From Ruminococcus sp. (lineage in GTDB: Bacteria; Bacillota; Clostridia; Oscillospirales; Acutalibacteraceae), in the NCBI GenBank assembly GCA_004556705.1, contig SFGA01000001.1, positions 118,872 through 182,871 of the forward strand: DNA of 64,000 nucleotides. Reading direction: 5' to 3'. The notes below the pieces were generated by a model that worked only from the letters and a program-made list of their open reading frames with translations, made no database searches and was not told where the DNA came from. Shown here piece by piece: positions 1 through 7,747 of the stretch. The translations under genes were made by a program, and so were the position numbers. Positions within the stretch are counted from its first letter, which is position 1, and every line of letters starts with the position of its first letter.

Positions 1-34
1 AGATGAAAAAACATAAAATATACCCAAAACAACG

Positions 35-80
35 AAAAACAGCCATTTCTTTTATACATTGAAATGACTGTTTTTTAATT
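35..80. terminator. Bidirectional intrinsic terminator
   Basis: Arms AAACAGCCATTTC (37-49) and GAAATGACTGTTT (61-73) pair with one mismatch and end in a T run. The other strand also ends in T5, so it could stop transcription from either side. The gene it served to the left is outside the window. Confidence 0.6.
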
Positions 81-112
81 TAGCGCTGTGTTTTTATCCC
101 GCTTTCCGTTCG

Positions 113-140
113 TAAGTGGTCAATAAATGGTCGTTGAATA
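113..140. repeat. Left copy of 28-nt imperfect direct repeat (att-like)
   Basis: This 28-nt stretch matches 13398-13425 at 24 of 28 positions in the same orientation. Both copies contain TGGTCAATA followed by ATGGTC. The right copy begins at the stop codon of an integrase-like C-terminal fragment, so the pair is best read as left and right ends of an old integrative element. No integrase remnant is visible on this left side. Confidence 0.55.
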
Positions 141-194
141 TGTAGTCGAAAGGCAACAAATGTGCATAATTTTTACACAGAAAAACTTAAAAGC

Positions 195-228
195 CTAAAA
201 AATAATCCCTGATTACTCAAGGATTATA
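195..228 (-). terminator. Terminator of the HipA-like gene
   Basis: On the minus strand ATAATCC and GGATTAT form a 7-bp stem with a loop of about 12 nt, followed by TTTTTT. It lies about 30 bp past the stop codon of the HipA-like gene. Confidence 0.6.
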
Positions 229-255
229 CTTTTTAATTGAATTTCATTTTTAAGT

Positions 256-1386
256 TTACTGAAGCAGCATTTGCACTCTTTCATGTATCCTCATTTCAAG
301 ATACTTTAACCTTTGATCGGGAAGATTATACCTCGAATGTTTCTTAAACTTAAATTGTAACAAGCTGCGTAAATGCTCTTTGTGTTCTTTTGTTAACACT
401 TTTTTAGCTTCCAATATAAAATCATCATATACACAAGGCAATAAGGTGTCTGCATATTGAGAGAACGCATCATAACTTTCCAAATCGTCTCTTCCTGCAA
501 AATTATAAAGTGAGTTGCCATGATCAAACAAAGGTGCAGGCGCAACAATCTTGTTTGTTTTGTTATTGACCAAGAACCCAAAATTGCCGTAATGTCTGTC
601 AGTATTACAAATCAAGGCATCAAGCACAATCATGTCATCTAATGCTTTTACATATTCCTTGCCAAGATTTTCATAGAATTCTCTAACGGCTGTCATGCCG
701 CCGGTTTTCACTATTTTTCCGACAGGGACAAAAGAATAATCCTTGCTTGTGAAAAGTTCACAATAAGAACACAGCTCACCTTTCCACTTGCAGATGTTAT
801 ACGAAACTGAATCTATTTCCATTGCTTGAGCAACTTGATGTGCATAAAACTCCGAATATGGTTCCATTCCCGTGTTTGAAGTACCGGTTGTTCCGCCTTT
901 ATACAAATAAATCTTACCTTTTATTCTTCTCCAGCATTTTGGTAACATACCATTTGTTGTAAACTCAGGGCTTGAAGCAAGCGAGGAACGAATACTACTT
1001 CCATAACCTGTAAATGCTATGCCGGCTAAAACTCTGCTCAAATGATTGTCATAAAGGTTGAAATTCTCAAACTTACCCTCAAAACCTTCCTCAACAATCC
1101 AATAACAGTCGTTTAGGGACAATCCTTTTGAAACCTTGATAATGTTTAAAGGTCTGTTAAGATTGAGTCCGCATTTGCTCAACAAGGTTCTGACATATGC
1201 ACGGTTTGAAGGAATTGTCCTATGTTTAAGCCATTTAAACAATCCATCTTCATTTAACTCTAAATCCAACGGGAGCAGAGAAGTGTTTTTCGTAACCCAT
1301 TTGATTTCTACATTAGGTTCACTGCTTTCTTCGTCAGCAGAAAACTTTAAAATTGGCGTATTAAAATGTTTAAGTTCGTAAATCAT
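256..1386 (-). CDS. HipA-like serine/threonine kinase domain protein
   Basis: A 376-residue protein with the kinase signature of the HipA family (phosphatidylinositol 3/4-kinase-like fold). The catalytic-loop motif NTDRHYGNFG is followed about 20 residues later by the metal-binding motif PLFDHGNSL. In characterised HipA toxins this fold phosphorylates a translation factor or tRNA synthetase; the substrate here is unknown. The ATG at 1386 is preferred over one 14 codons upstream because AGGGAGAG sits just before it. No HipB-type antitoxin is visible next door, although an 18-bp perfect palindrome lies about 85 bp upstream. It may be a solitary HipA-like kinase or a toxin that lost its partner. 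Its position at the edge of the accessory region fits a cargo gene. Confidence 0.8.
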   Translation of the reverse strand: MIYELKHFNTPILKFSADEESSEPNVEIKWVTKNTSLLPLDLELNEDGLFKWLKHRTIPSNRAYVRTLLSKCGLNLNRPLNIIKVSKGLSLNDCYWIVEEGFEGKFENFNLYDNHLSRVLAGIAFTGYGSSIRSSLASSPEFTTNGMLPKCWRRIKGKIYLYKGGTTGTSNTGMEPYSEFYAHQVAQAMEIDSVSYNICKWKGELCSYCELFTSKDYSFVPVGKIVKTGGMTAVREFYENLGKEYVKALDDMIVLDALICNTDRHYGNFGFLVNNKTNKIVAPAPLFDHGNSLYNFAGRDDLESYDAFSQYADTLLPCVYDDFILEAKKVLTKEHKEHLRSLLQFKFKKHSRYNLPDQRLKYLEMRIHERVQMLLQ

Positions 1387-1470
1387 ACTTATCTCTCCCT
1401 TCGTTTTATTGTATTTGTAGTTTACCACAAAACACCATATTAATCAAGAAATATAAAAGCTTTCCATGGT

Positions 1471-1488
1471 GTTATCATATATGATAAC
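1471..1488. promoter_or_regulatory. Perfect 18-bp palindrome, candidate operator
   Basis: GTTATCATATATGATAAC is its own reverse complement. It lies between the divergent HipA-like gene and the response regulator, about 85 bp upstream of the HipA-like start. HipB-type repressors bind palindromes of this kind, but no HipB gene is visible, so the bound protein is unknown. Confidence 0.45.
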
Positions 1489-1618
1489 ATTTGTCATTAT
1501 AAAGGCAAGATTCTTGAGAAATATTCAAATTAAAGTACATCACACACTTCTTTTTATATTGCTTAATTCTTATGATAGCCTTATAAAGCAATTGCTTTTT
1601 TATAATCAGTCATTTTGA

Positions 1619-1747
1619 TTTTTCCTTGATATTTGTTCAGAATTGAAAACGAATATTGATTACATTGCTTCAGAAACATTGTATACTGATATTGATGATG
1701 AAATTATACAGAAGTTAAAAAATGCTCAAATGAACATAAAATTATAA
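1619..1747 (+). pseudogene. Possible degraded coding fragment
   Basis: An open stretch of about 42 codons between two stops reads like protein, ending ETLYTDIDDEIIQKLKNAQ and a few more residues before TAA at 1745. It has no start codon with a ribosome site, and I do not recognise the family. It may be the 3' end of a lost gene such as a missing antitoxin, or chance. The rest of the interval 1387-1857 holds the palindrome at 1471 and AT-rich DNA. Confidence 0.2.
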
Positions 1748-1786
1748 TTTCCGATATAATTGACGCCTTCTTAAAATCCCGATGAC

Positions 1787-1815
1787 TTGCAAAATAACTT
1801 TTACTATCGTATAAT
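1787..1815 (+). promoter_or_regulatory. Sigma-A type promoter of the two-component genes
   Basis: TTGCAA (1787-1792), a 17-bp spacer, then TATAAT (1810-1815), about 45 bp before the response-regulator start. The -10 box lies inside the left arm of the hairpin at 1807-1834. Confidence 0.55.
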
Positions 1816-1840
1816 CAAAGTAATGATTATACGATTTTTT
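1807..1840 (+). terminator. Terminator-like hairpin overlapping the -10 box
   Basis: TCGTATAATC and GATTATACGA form a perfect 10-bp stem with an 8-nt loop and six Ts (1835-1840). It may end transcription arriving from the left. Because it overlaps the promoter, a transcript starting there would carry only part of the stem. Confidence 0.55.
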
Positions 1841-1857
1841 ATTTAAGGGTGGATATT

Positions 1858-2574
1858 ATGCGAATCGCAATATGTGATGATTTAACAGAGTGCAGACTGT
1901 CGGTGAAGTGCTATGCGGGAGAATATTTCAAGCTACGTCATATAGAATGCAGTATTGATGAATTTAAAACGGGCGCTGATTTATTAAAGTCCGATGAAAT
2001 TTACGACATATTATTTCTCGATATAGAGCTTGGAGATACAAACGGCATAGCTGTTGCAAAGCAAATTCAACAAAAGCATAAAAATACGGTTATCCTTGTT
2101 GTTACGGCGTATCACCAGTATTTAGATGACGCAATGGACATTCAGGTTACACGATATATTGATAAACCCGCAACACAGAGCCGTATTTTTTCTGCGCTTG
2201 ATAAAGCAATGTCGATTATAAACGAGAGTGTTATAACATTGCATATAAAAGACAGTAAGGTTGCAAGGCTCAAAATTTCCGATATTATTTATGCCGAAGC
2301 AAAGCTTAAAGGTGTTTCTATTTATGCAAAAGAAACGAATTACAATATAAAAGAAACCATGAAGCAACTTCGTTCCATGCTTACCGCCTCCTGTTTTGCC
2401 GTTCCCCATAACAGTTATATAGTGAATATGAACTATATAAAAAACTTTCAAAGAAATGAAATTACATTGGCACAGCCGTATTCGGATATAAAAATTTCCG
2501 TTGCGACGAGAAAGCAACCTGAATTTAAAAGGCGTTTTTTAGATTTTATAGGCGAGGATATAGACAATGACTAA
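1858..2574 (+). CDS. LytTR-family response regulator (AgrA/LytR type)
   Basis: A 238-residue DNA-binding response regulator. The N-terminal receiver (about 1-120) has the acidic pair D7/D8 and the phospho-acceptor Asp55 in LFLDIELGD. The C-terminal LytTR domain (about 130-235) includes the typical PHNSYIVNMNYIK stretch. LytTR regulators with GHKL kinases often control bacteriocin, competence or quorum-sensing genes in Firmicutes. The start chosen is ATG 1858, preceded by AAGGGTGG; a GTG three codons upstream falls inside that ribosome site. The gene overlaps the downstream kinase by 8 bp, so the two are probably translationally coupled. The secreted-protein and transporter genes that follow are the obvious candidate targets. 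Confidence 0.9.
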   Translation: MRIAICDDLTECRLSVKCYAGEYFKLRHIECSIDEFKTGADLLKSDEIYDILFLDIELGDTNGIAVAKQIQQKHKNTVILVVTAYHQYLDDAMDIQVTRYIDKPATQSRIFSALDKAMSIINESVITLHIKDSKVARLKISDIIYAEAKLKGVSIYAKETNYNIKETMKQLRSMLTASCFAVPHNSYIVNMNYIKNFQRNEITLAQPYSDIKISVATRKQPEFKRRFLDFIGEDIDND

Positions 2575-3868
2575 AATTATAACAGATATATTTATGTATC
2601 TTTTTGAATTTTTGCTGTTTTGGTATTATTCCGATTCACTGTTTGACGCTAAAAAAGATACTTCAAAAAGAGTTTCTTTAATGCTTTTAAATACTGCTTT
2701 TTTAGGTGTGATATATCAGTTTAATATTACATATTTGAATATTATATTGATGTTTATTGCATACACTCTGCTTCTTCTGTACCTTTACAATGTTTCTTTT
2801 AAAACAGCAGTGTTTCACTCGTTTGTATTTTTATTCGTAATGCTTACTTCTGAAATATTGGTAATGGTGTTAGGTTTCGTATTGTATAAAGATTTTAACG
2901 CCTTGGAAGTCAGTACAGCTACTTATTTATTTGTGATCGTTACCAGCAAACTGATTTACTTTGGGTTCATGATAATTATACTCAAGCTGTTTGCACAAAA
3001 AGAAAATAACGAACCATACAACAAGTATTTTTGGTTGCTGTTTATTATGCCGCTAACGAGCATAATGGTGTTAGTTTGTTTTAGATATATTGCCTATCAG
3101 ATGCAACTTACGCAAACCATGAGCGTTTTATGGATAATTTCGAGTATTGGTTTACTGTTCGTTAATATATTGGTGTTTATAATCTATGAGTATTCCTTAA
3201 AAAACACAAAAGAACTATACGAGCTGAAAACGATTCAGCATCAAGAGGAACAGGATAAAAAATATTTTGAAATTATTGAGCAATCTAATAAAGATATGCG
3301 TATTTTTTCGCATGATATTAAAAATCATTTAACGCAGATTAGAAACTTTGAAGATCTAGAAGATGTCCGAAGATATGTTGACTGCATATATCCTGATATT
3401 GAGAAGTTCAACCGTACTGGCATAAGCAAAAACAAAGTGTTGGACTTGATAATCAGCAAGTATGCTACGCTTTGTGAAAAGAAAAATATTCAGTTTTCCG
3501 TTGATGTAAAAACGGCAAATCTTGCTTATGTATCGGATTCTGATTTATCTACGCTGATGAATAATTTACTTGATAACGCTGTCGAAGCCACCGAACGAGC
3601 AGACGAAAGATTTATTCAGGTCTATATCTTTTCAAAGGGCAATATGCACGATGGATTGGTCATTAAAAACAGTTGTTTTGTTCCGCCGGAAACAGAAAAC
3701 GGTGAATTGAAAACAACCAAAGACAATAAAAAAATACACGGTGTAGGAACAAAGAGCATACGAAAAACACTCAAAAAATATGACGCTGTTTACGGTTGGA
3801 AATATGATGAAAATTTAAAAGTATTTGAAACAGATATTGCTTTCCCCCAAAAAATTGATATATGTTGA
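2567..3868 (+). CDS. GHKL sensor histidine kinase (AgrC-like)
   Basis: A 433-residue membrane kinase. The first 210 residues form about six hydrophobic segments, as in AgrC-type peptide sensors. They are followed by a helical linker and the H-box FSHDIKNHLTQ with the likely phospho-accepting His249. The ATPase part shows the N-box MNNLLDNAVEA and a glycine loop HGVGTKSI. It lacks a large extracytoplasmic domain, so the ligand is probably sensed by the membrane bundle. No AgrB or AgrD-like peptide gene is visible nearby; the secreted protein at 4477 or a peptide from elsewhere could be the signal, but that is inference. It overlaps its response regulator by 8 bp and is followed by a terminator. 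Confidence 0.9.
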   Translation: MTKIITDIFMYLFEFLLFWYYSDSLFDAKKDTSKRVSLMLLNTAFLGVIYQFNITYLNIILMFIAYTLLLLYLYNVSFKTAVFHSFVFLFVMLTSEILVMVLGFVLYKDFNALEVSTATYLFVIVTSKLIYFGFMIIILKLFAQKENNEPYNKYFWLLFIMPLTSIMVLVCFRYIAYQMQLTQTMSVLWIISSIGLLFVNILVFIIYEYSLKNTKELYELKTIQHQEEQDKKYFEIIEQSNKDMRIFSHDIKNHLTQIRNFEDLEDVRRYVDCIYPDIEKFNRTGISKNKVLDLIISKYATLCEKKNIQFSVDVKTANLAYVSDSDLSTLMNNLLDNAVEATERADERFIQVYIFSKGNMHDGLVIKNSCFVPPETENGELKTTKDNKKIHGVGTKSIRKTLKKYDAVYGWKYDENLKVFETDIAFPQKIDIC

Positions 3869-3874
3869 ATATGA

Positions 3875-3910
3875 AAACGGGTTGACGTTTTTACTTGTCA
3901 ACTCGTTTTT
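3875..3910 (+). terminator. Terminator after the histidine kinase
   Basis: AAACGGGTTGAC and GTCAACTCGTTT pair with a 10-nt loop and run into TTTTTT. It separates the two-component operon from the secreted-protein operon, so the latter needs its own promoter. Confidence 0.75.
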
Positions 3911-4074
3911 TCTGCGTTTATCCTCTCTCGTTCTGCATTCGTCGTAAATTATTGACAAAAGCGGTATTTTTAATATATAAAAATTATAATCTATTTTTTT
4001 GTCATATTTTGTCTTTTTGAACCATTATATGTATGTGAGAGGCAGAAAGTATATTGTACAGAAAATTCATTTTG

Positions 4075-4107
4075 TTTCACAGATGCTTTGACTTCAATAT
4101 TTCACAG
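4075..4107 (+). promoter_or_regulatory. Direct repeat TTTCACAG, candidate LytTR site
   Basis: TTTCACAG occurs at 4075-4082 and 4100-4107, 25 bp start to start. LytTR proteins bind direct repeats, usually spaced 21-22 bp apart, so the spacing is slightly long. It lies in the 608-bp gap between the kinase and the secreted protein, about 370 bp before the latter. The rest of the gap is AT-rich and includes two terminators. Confidence 0.25.
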
Positions 4108-4307
4108 GTCTTGTTCGTGATAATATACGTGTGAATTTGAGTAGGTTCTATTGAACTGTTTACGAGAAGCCATTGAATGTACCGTATATCCACGTCTTCA
4201 TGTAAAGATTGATTGCAAAGGTGTGCTTGAACATATGCTGTGTAATGGCGTGCCAAGTTTAATATGTTCTTTATATTTGATAATGATTTTAATAATCAGT
4301 AGATATC

Positions 4308-4337
4308 CCAAGTCCGCCCCTGATCGGACTTGGTTTT
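4308..4337 (+). terminator. Hairpin terminator or attenuator upstream of the secreted protein
   Basis: CCAAGTCCG (4308-4316) and CGGACTTGG (4325-4333) form a perfect 9-bp stem with an 8-nt loop and TTTT. It is 140 bp before the secreted-protein gene. It either ends an upstream RNA or works as an attenuator for that gene. Confidence 0.6.
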
Positions 4338-4428
4338 ATAATCATTATAATCAGCAAAATTTTATGTTTATATATGTTTTTAAAGCGTTTTTCAAAATCG
4401 AAATTCAAATTATAAAGATATAAAAATT

Positions 4429-4444
4429 GTTTAGTGCAGGCAAC
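4429..4444 (+). repeat. Left copy of 16-bp inverted repeat around the secreted-protein gene
   Basis: GTTTAGTGCAGGCAAC. Its reverse complement recurs at 4920-4935 with one mismatch, and 11 bp (GTGCAGGCAAC) are exact. It lies 32 bp before the start codon. Confidence 0.6.
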
Positions 4445-4476
4445 AAGTAAAGCTTTAAAAGAAAGGAAATAATTAT

Positions 4477-4914
4477 ATGAAAAAAATTTTTTCGCTCGTT
4501 TTAAGTATAGCGCTTTTAGGCTCAATTGTATTGTTCGCCATTCCTTCAAGTGCTGCCAATGTTATCTTCTCGGCAGAGGTTAGAGCAACAACAAGTTCCG
4601 GACCACGCAATAAAGCCCAATCCGATGGAACAATATTGGCAACGCAACGAGATAGTAGCGATGTAGATATTCAAGGTATTACATATGTATATTTATATTA
4701 TACAAAAGATGGTAGCGAGTCTTATTATGCGGACTACGATGAAGCAGATAATGTAAATACATCTCTTTATGCGAATATGTCTGTATCAGTTGCAAAATGG
4801 TCAACAGATGGTTCGAGTGGATTCCATTCTACCCATAAAACCCAGGGAATTGAAAATAACAGAATTACTGCAACAGACACCAAAAATGTAAGCAAAGCTA
4901 ATTTCGGTAAGTAA
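4477..4914 (+). CDS. Small secreted protein, candidate bacteriocin or signal
   Basis: A 145-residue precursor with a clear signal peptide: a Lys-rich start, a hydrophobic core, and probable cleavage after SSA near residue 27. The mature part of about 118 residues has no cysteine, is rich in Ser, Thr, Asp and Tyr, and shows alternating beta-like stretches such as GITYVYLYYTKDGSESYYAD. GAAAGGAAA precedes the ATG. I do not recognise the family. Gene order (secreted protein, then FtsX-type permeases and a MacB-like ATPase, behind a LytTR/GHKL pair) resembles lactococcin-972-type bacteriocin loci in architecture, but I see no lactococcin sequence match. A surface structural protein or a pheromone precursor is also possible. 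Confidence 0.7.
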   Translation: MKKIFSLVLSIALLGSIVLFAIPSSAANVIFSAEVRATTSSGPRNKAQSDGTILATQRDSSDVDIQGITYVYLYYTKDGSESYYADYDEADNVNTSLYANMSVSVAKWSTDGSSGFHSTHKTQGIENNRITATDTKNVSKANFGK

Positions 4915-4919
4915 AAAAT

Positions 4920-4935
4920 GTTGCCTGCACAAAAC
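4920..4935 (+). repeat. Right copy of 16-bp inverted repeat around the secreted-protein gene
   Basis: GTTGCCTGCACAAAAC, the reverse complement (15/16) of 4429-4444. It begins 5 bp after the stop codon of the secreted protein. Together the copies could form a long-range stem around one cistron or mark an inserted cassette. Confidence 0.6.
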
Positions 4936-4955
4936 ATAAAATATAAGGTGTTATT

Positions 4956-5525
4956 ATGAAAAAGAAAACTAAAATTATTATCCCTTTAGCAATTATCTTG
5001 GCAATAACTCTTATTGCTTTTGGCGTATTTTGTTTAGGAAGCACGCTCTTTTCGGACATTTTTGGAGATAATTACAAGGTGAAATCCCAAATATTAGAAG
5101 TACAATACAAAATTTCAAAAAATGATTCTGTATTAAAAAATCTTTGCAGTAGTTTGCAGATGGTTATAAGTGAGGAAAATACAAAATATCTTGACAAGTT
5201 CATTTATTACAGTGAAATATATTTAGCAAATGGAGGTGATCTTGACAACGGTTTGTATAGTCAATATTTATTAGCACTGTCTCAAACTGATTCCTTTGAA
5301 AAATTACAAAAAGAAAGCAGAAATTATTTGAACAAGTGCAAAGAAACAAAGGATTTAAAGTTTTTATATAGTGCATTATTTATGATTAAAGACCAAGGCA
5401 ATGAGCAAGAACAAAGCTTTGTTAAAGATTTTGCAAAAGAAATTTTAGACGACTCATATATAAAAATAAATAGTGAAGAAGAATTTAACGAGCTTACAAC
5501 ACTTTATACAGAGCTTACAAAATAA
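4956..5525 (+). CDS. Membrane-anchored helical protein of unknown function
   Basis: A 189-residue protein with one N-terminal membrane segment (about residues 7-30) after the Lys-rich start MKKKTK, then a helical, Lys/Glu-rich remainder with repeat-like spacing of aromatic and leucine residues. No recognisable catalytic motif is present. It sits between the secreted protein and the two FtsX-like permeases with no terminator in between, so it probably belongs to the same transcript. In bacteriocin loci proteins of this kind can act as immunity or transport accessory factors, but nothing in the sequence decides that. ATAAGGTG precedes the ATG. Confidence 0.65.
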   Translation: MKKKTKIIIPLAIILAITLIAFGVFCLGSTLFSDIFGDNYKVKSQILEVQYKISKNDSVLKNLCSSLQMVISEENTKYLDKFIYYSEIYLANGGDLDNGLYSQYLLALSQTDSFEKLQKESRNYLNKCKETKDLKFLYSALFMIKDQGNEQEQSFVKDFAKEILDDSYIKINSEEEFNELTTLYTELTK

Positions 5526-5553
5526 TGTCGTTTCTTCAAGCGGGGTGAATGAA

Positions 5554-6639
5554 TTGAAATCGCTTATACATATTTTCATAAATGCACATAAGACAATTTC
5601 ACACCATAAAATGAACTCGGTTTTAATATTTTTAGTTTTAACCGTGTCTTTTACTTGTAGCCTATTTACGCTTGCTATGGGAAGTGCAGAGGTTGAAAAA
5701 AGAGAGTCAAATTCCCAAGATGCAAGACGTCTGATATTCCAAATTAATGAAACAGATATGAATAAAATTATGCCTCTATTTGAACAACTAAAGGCTAATG
5801 AAATGATTTCATTTGTCATTGCGGGCGAAACAACCGAAAAGGTCGAAACATATTCAAACAGAGGGGTTGAGGTTGAATATAAAACCTCACCGGTGGCTTC
5901 AGATTTATTTGAAACTACTGATAATTTTAATTGGGTTTTGTCAATTCCCCGCAAAATAGAGTCAGGTCAAATTTTGTTTGTAGGTAACAGCTTTAATACA
6001 GATTTAGCAAATCAACAAAAGTATTTGAACGAAAAAACCTTTAATATAGAAAATGCAGATGTTTCACATACTTATTTTTCAGATATCAGTAACGGCAAAG
6101 ATGTGTATTTTTTAAATACTGCAGATTTTTATAAGGTGGCAGAACGTTATACCCATATTTGCATTATGTTTAAAGAAATGCCGAGTGAAGAAACTCTTGA
6201 AAATGTATTAAATATTATTTGTGAAAATATTGAGCCAACAGATGTAATTATGCCAAAAATTCCAAGCGGCATGCAGGTTGACAGAACAAAAACCTTTTTT
6301 GCATTTGGGTTGCTTCTTTTGTCATTTATAAATATACAGTCTGCATTTGTTTTCTTGTGTTCCACTCGAAAAGCAGAATATAAAATATACAGAAAATACG
6401 GTGCAACAAAAAGTTTTATTGCATTTGACGTTTTCGGTATGATATTTACCTTTATAATAATATCCTTTGTCATATCTGTTGCGGTATATTCAATGCTCAC
6501 TCCTTTGTTATCCGTTGTGGGTGCAAATTATCCTGCAAGCATAGTTACAATAATCATTTTGTTTATGATAGCTATGTTAATGAGTGGCTTTTCAACCATA
6601 TCCTGTGTCAAGGAGGTAAAGAAGTATGAAGCTCGTTAA
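5554..6639 (+). CDS. FtsX/MacB-type ABC permease, subunit 1
   Basis: About 361 residues. One membrane segment near the N-terminus (about 21-43) is followed by an ectodomain of about 200 residues and three membrane segments in the last 110 residues, the standard FtsX/MacB topology. An in-frame ATG-like start upstream would overlap the previous gene by 53 bp. The TTG at 5554, preceded by GGGGTGA (5542-5548), is the better start; a GTG at 5545 is the alternative. It is paired with the next permease and the MacB-like ATPase. Such transporters use the ectodomain for mechanotransmission or substrate extraction instead of simple transport. Likely roles are export of, or self-protection against, the secreted protein at 4477. 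Confidence 0.8.
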   Translation: MKSLIHIFINAHKTISHHKMNSVLIFLVLTVSFTCSLFTLAMGSAEVEKRESNSQDARRLIFQINETDMNKIMPLFEQLKANEMISFVIAGETTEKVETYSNRGVEVEYKTSPVASDLFETTDNFNWVLSIPRKIESGQILFVGNSFNTDLANQQKYLNEKTFNIENADVSHTYFSDISNGKDVYFLNTADFYKVAERYTHICIMFKEMPSEETLENVLNIICENIEPTDVIMPKIPSGMQVDRTKTFFAFGLLLLSFINIQSAFVFLCSTRKAEYKIYRKYGATKSFIAFDVFGMIFTFIIISFVISVAVYSMLTPLLSVVGANYPASIVTIIILFMIAMLMSGFSTISCVKEVKKYEAR

Positions 6640-7747
6640 AGAAGCCTATAAACTTTTATCCTCAGATTCTTTTAAATCAATTCTCTTAATTATACAAATG
6701 GCAGGATTTATTATACTTTTTAATATTAGTTTAGGCACAGTAAATACTGCTGATTTTCTTTCAGGTAAGGTAGAAAATACAGCTTTAAAAAATGCTTATT
6801 ATTATAGCTACGGTCAAGGCGGATTACAAGATAATTCAAGCAATTCAGATTTGAACAGCATTACATTTTTTGATTACTTTACCCCAATATACAATAATGA
6901 GCAAATCATTGCAGAACGTTATACAAAAGACTTTTTAAATGAAAATCCTTTAAAGCTGAAAAATGGTGCAAAAATCAAAACGCTGGAAAAAAACGAATGT
7001 GTTGTGTCATATGGTTTTGCTCAAGCAATGAGGTTGAAAAAGGGCGATAAAATTCAGCTTTCATATAATAATAAAGCTTTTGATTTAGTAGTTAAGGGTA
7101 TACTTCACAGAGATGAGCAAATTATAAAATTTACGACTTCCGGCTCAAACCTAACGCTGAAATTTATCTATGAAAAGCCGCTAAACACCGTTATATTTAC
7201 TGCTTGCGACAATATAACAGAAGAAGATATGAAAGTATATCCTTGTGGTATTTTCAATAATACAAATAACCTTACAAACGCTGAGATTAAAAATATATAT
7301 AAAAAATACGGTGAAATTACTTCTTTTAAAAGTATGTTAGCGGAAGAACAAGAAGAAAATAAGTCCATAATAATACTATTCACTTCTTTTGCAATAGTTT
7401 TGTTTTTTATAACATTTGTAAATGTTACTGCTAATAATTTCTTAATTCTGAAATTTCAAGAAAAACGTTTTGGAATATATTTTCTCTGCGGAATGTCGTA
7501 TGGCGAAATATTTAAAATCATTTCGTTGCGTAACGGTTTACTAATCGGCATATCTTGCATTTTAAGCTTAGGTGTAATCTCATATATTTGGAAGTTTTCA
7601 TATATTGACGAATTTAGCTTTAACATTACAACGCTCTTGTCGTCATTGATAATCGTTGCCATACTTACAATGATTTCAGAAATCCCGATGTATTTGAAAA
7701 TGAAAAATACTGAGCCAATTCGCTTTTTTGAGGAGGGTTTGGAATGA
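6626..7747 (+). CDS. FtsX/MacB-type ABC permease, subunit 2
   Basis: 373 residues with the same layout as its neighbour: one N-terminal membrane segment (about 18-40), an ectodomain of about 200 residues, then three membrane segments (about 250-355). The two permeases are similar in organisation but clearly different in sequence, suggesting a heterodimer. AAGGAGGTAA lies directly before the ATG. The gene overlaps the first permease by 14 bp and the ATPase by 4 bp, so expression of the three should be coupled. In lactococcin-972-type loci the two FtsX domains are usually fused in one long protein; here they are split. Confidence 0.85.
   Translation: MKLVKEAYKLLSSDSFKSILLIIQMAGFIILFNISLGTVNTADFLSGKVENTALKNAYYYSYGQGGLQDNSSNSDLNSITFFDYFTPIYNNEQIIAERYTKDFLNENPLKLKNGAKIKTLEKNECVVSYGFAQAMRLKKGDKIQLSYNNKAFDLVVKGILHRDEQIIKFTTSGSNLTLKFIYEKPLNTVIFTACDNITEEDMKVYPCGIFNNTNNLTNAEIKNIYKKYGEITSFKSMLAEEQEENKSIIILFTSFAIVLFFITFVNVTANNFLILKFQEKRFGIYFLCGMSYGEIFKIISLRNGLLIGISCILSLGVISYIWKFSYIDEFSFNITTLLSSLIIVAILTMISEIPMYLKMKNTEPIRFFEEGLE

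Noticed and set aside
4151..4423. A 90-codon frame upstream of the secreted protein
   Set aside because: It begins with TTG without a ribosome site and runs across the terminator hairpin at 4308, so translation as one gene is unlikely.
4477..4914. Direct call as lactococcin 972
   Set aside because: The gene order is similar, but the mature protein is longer and lacks any stretch I can match to lactococcin 972.
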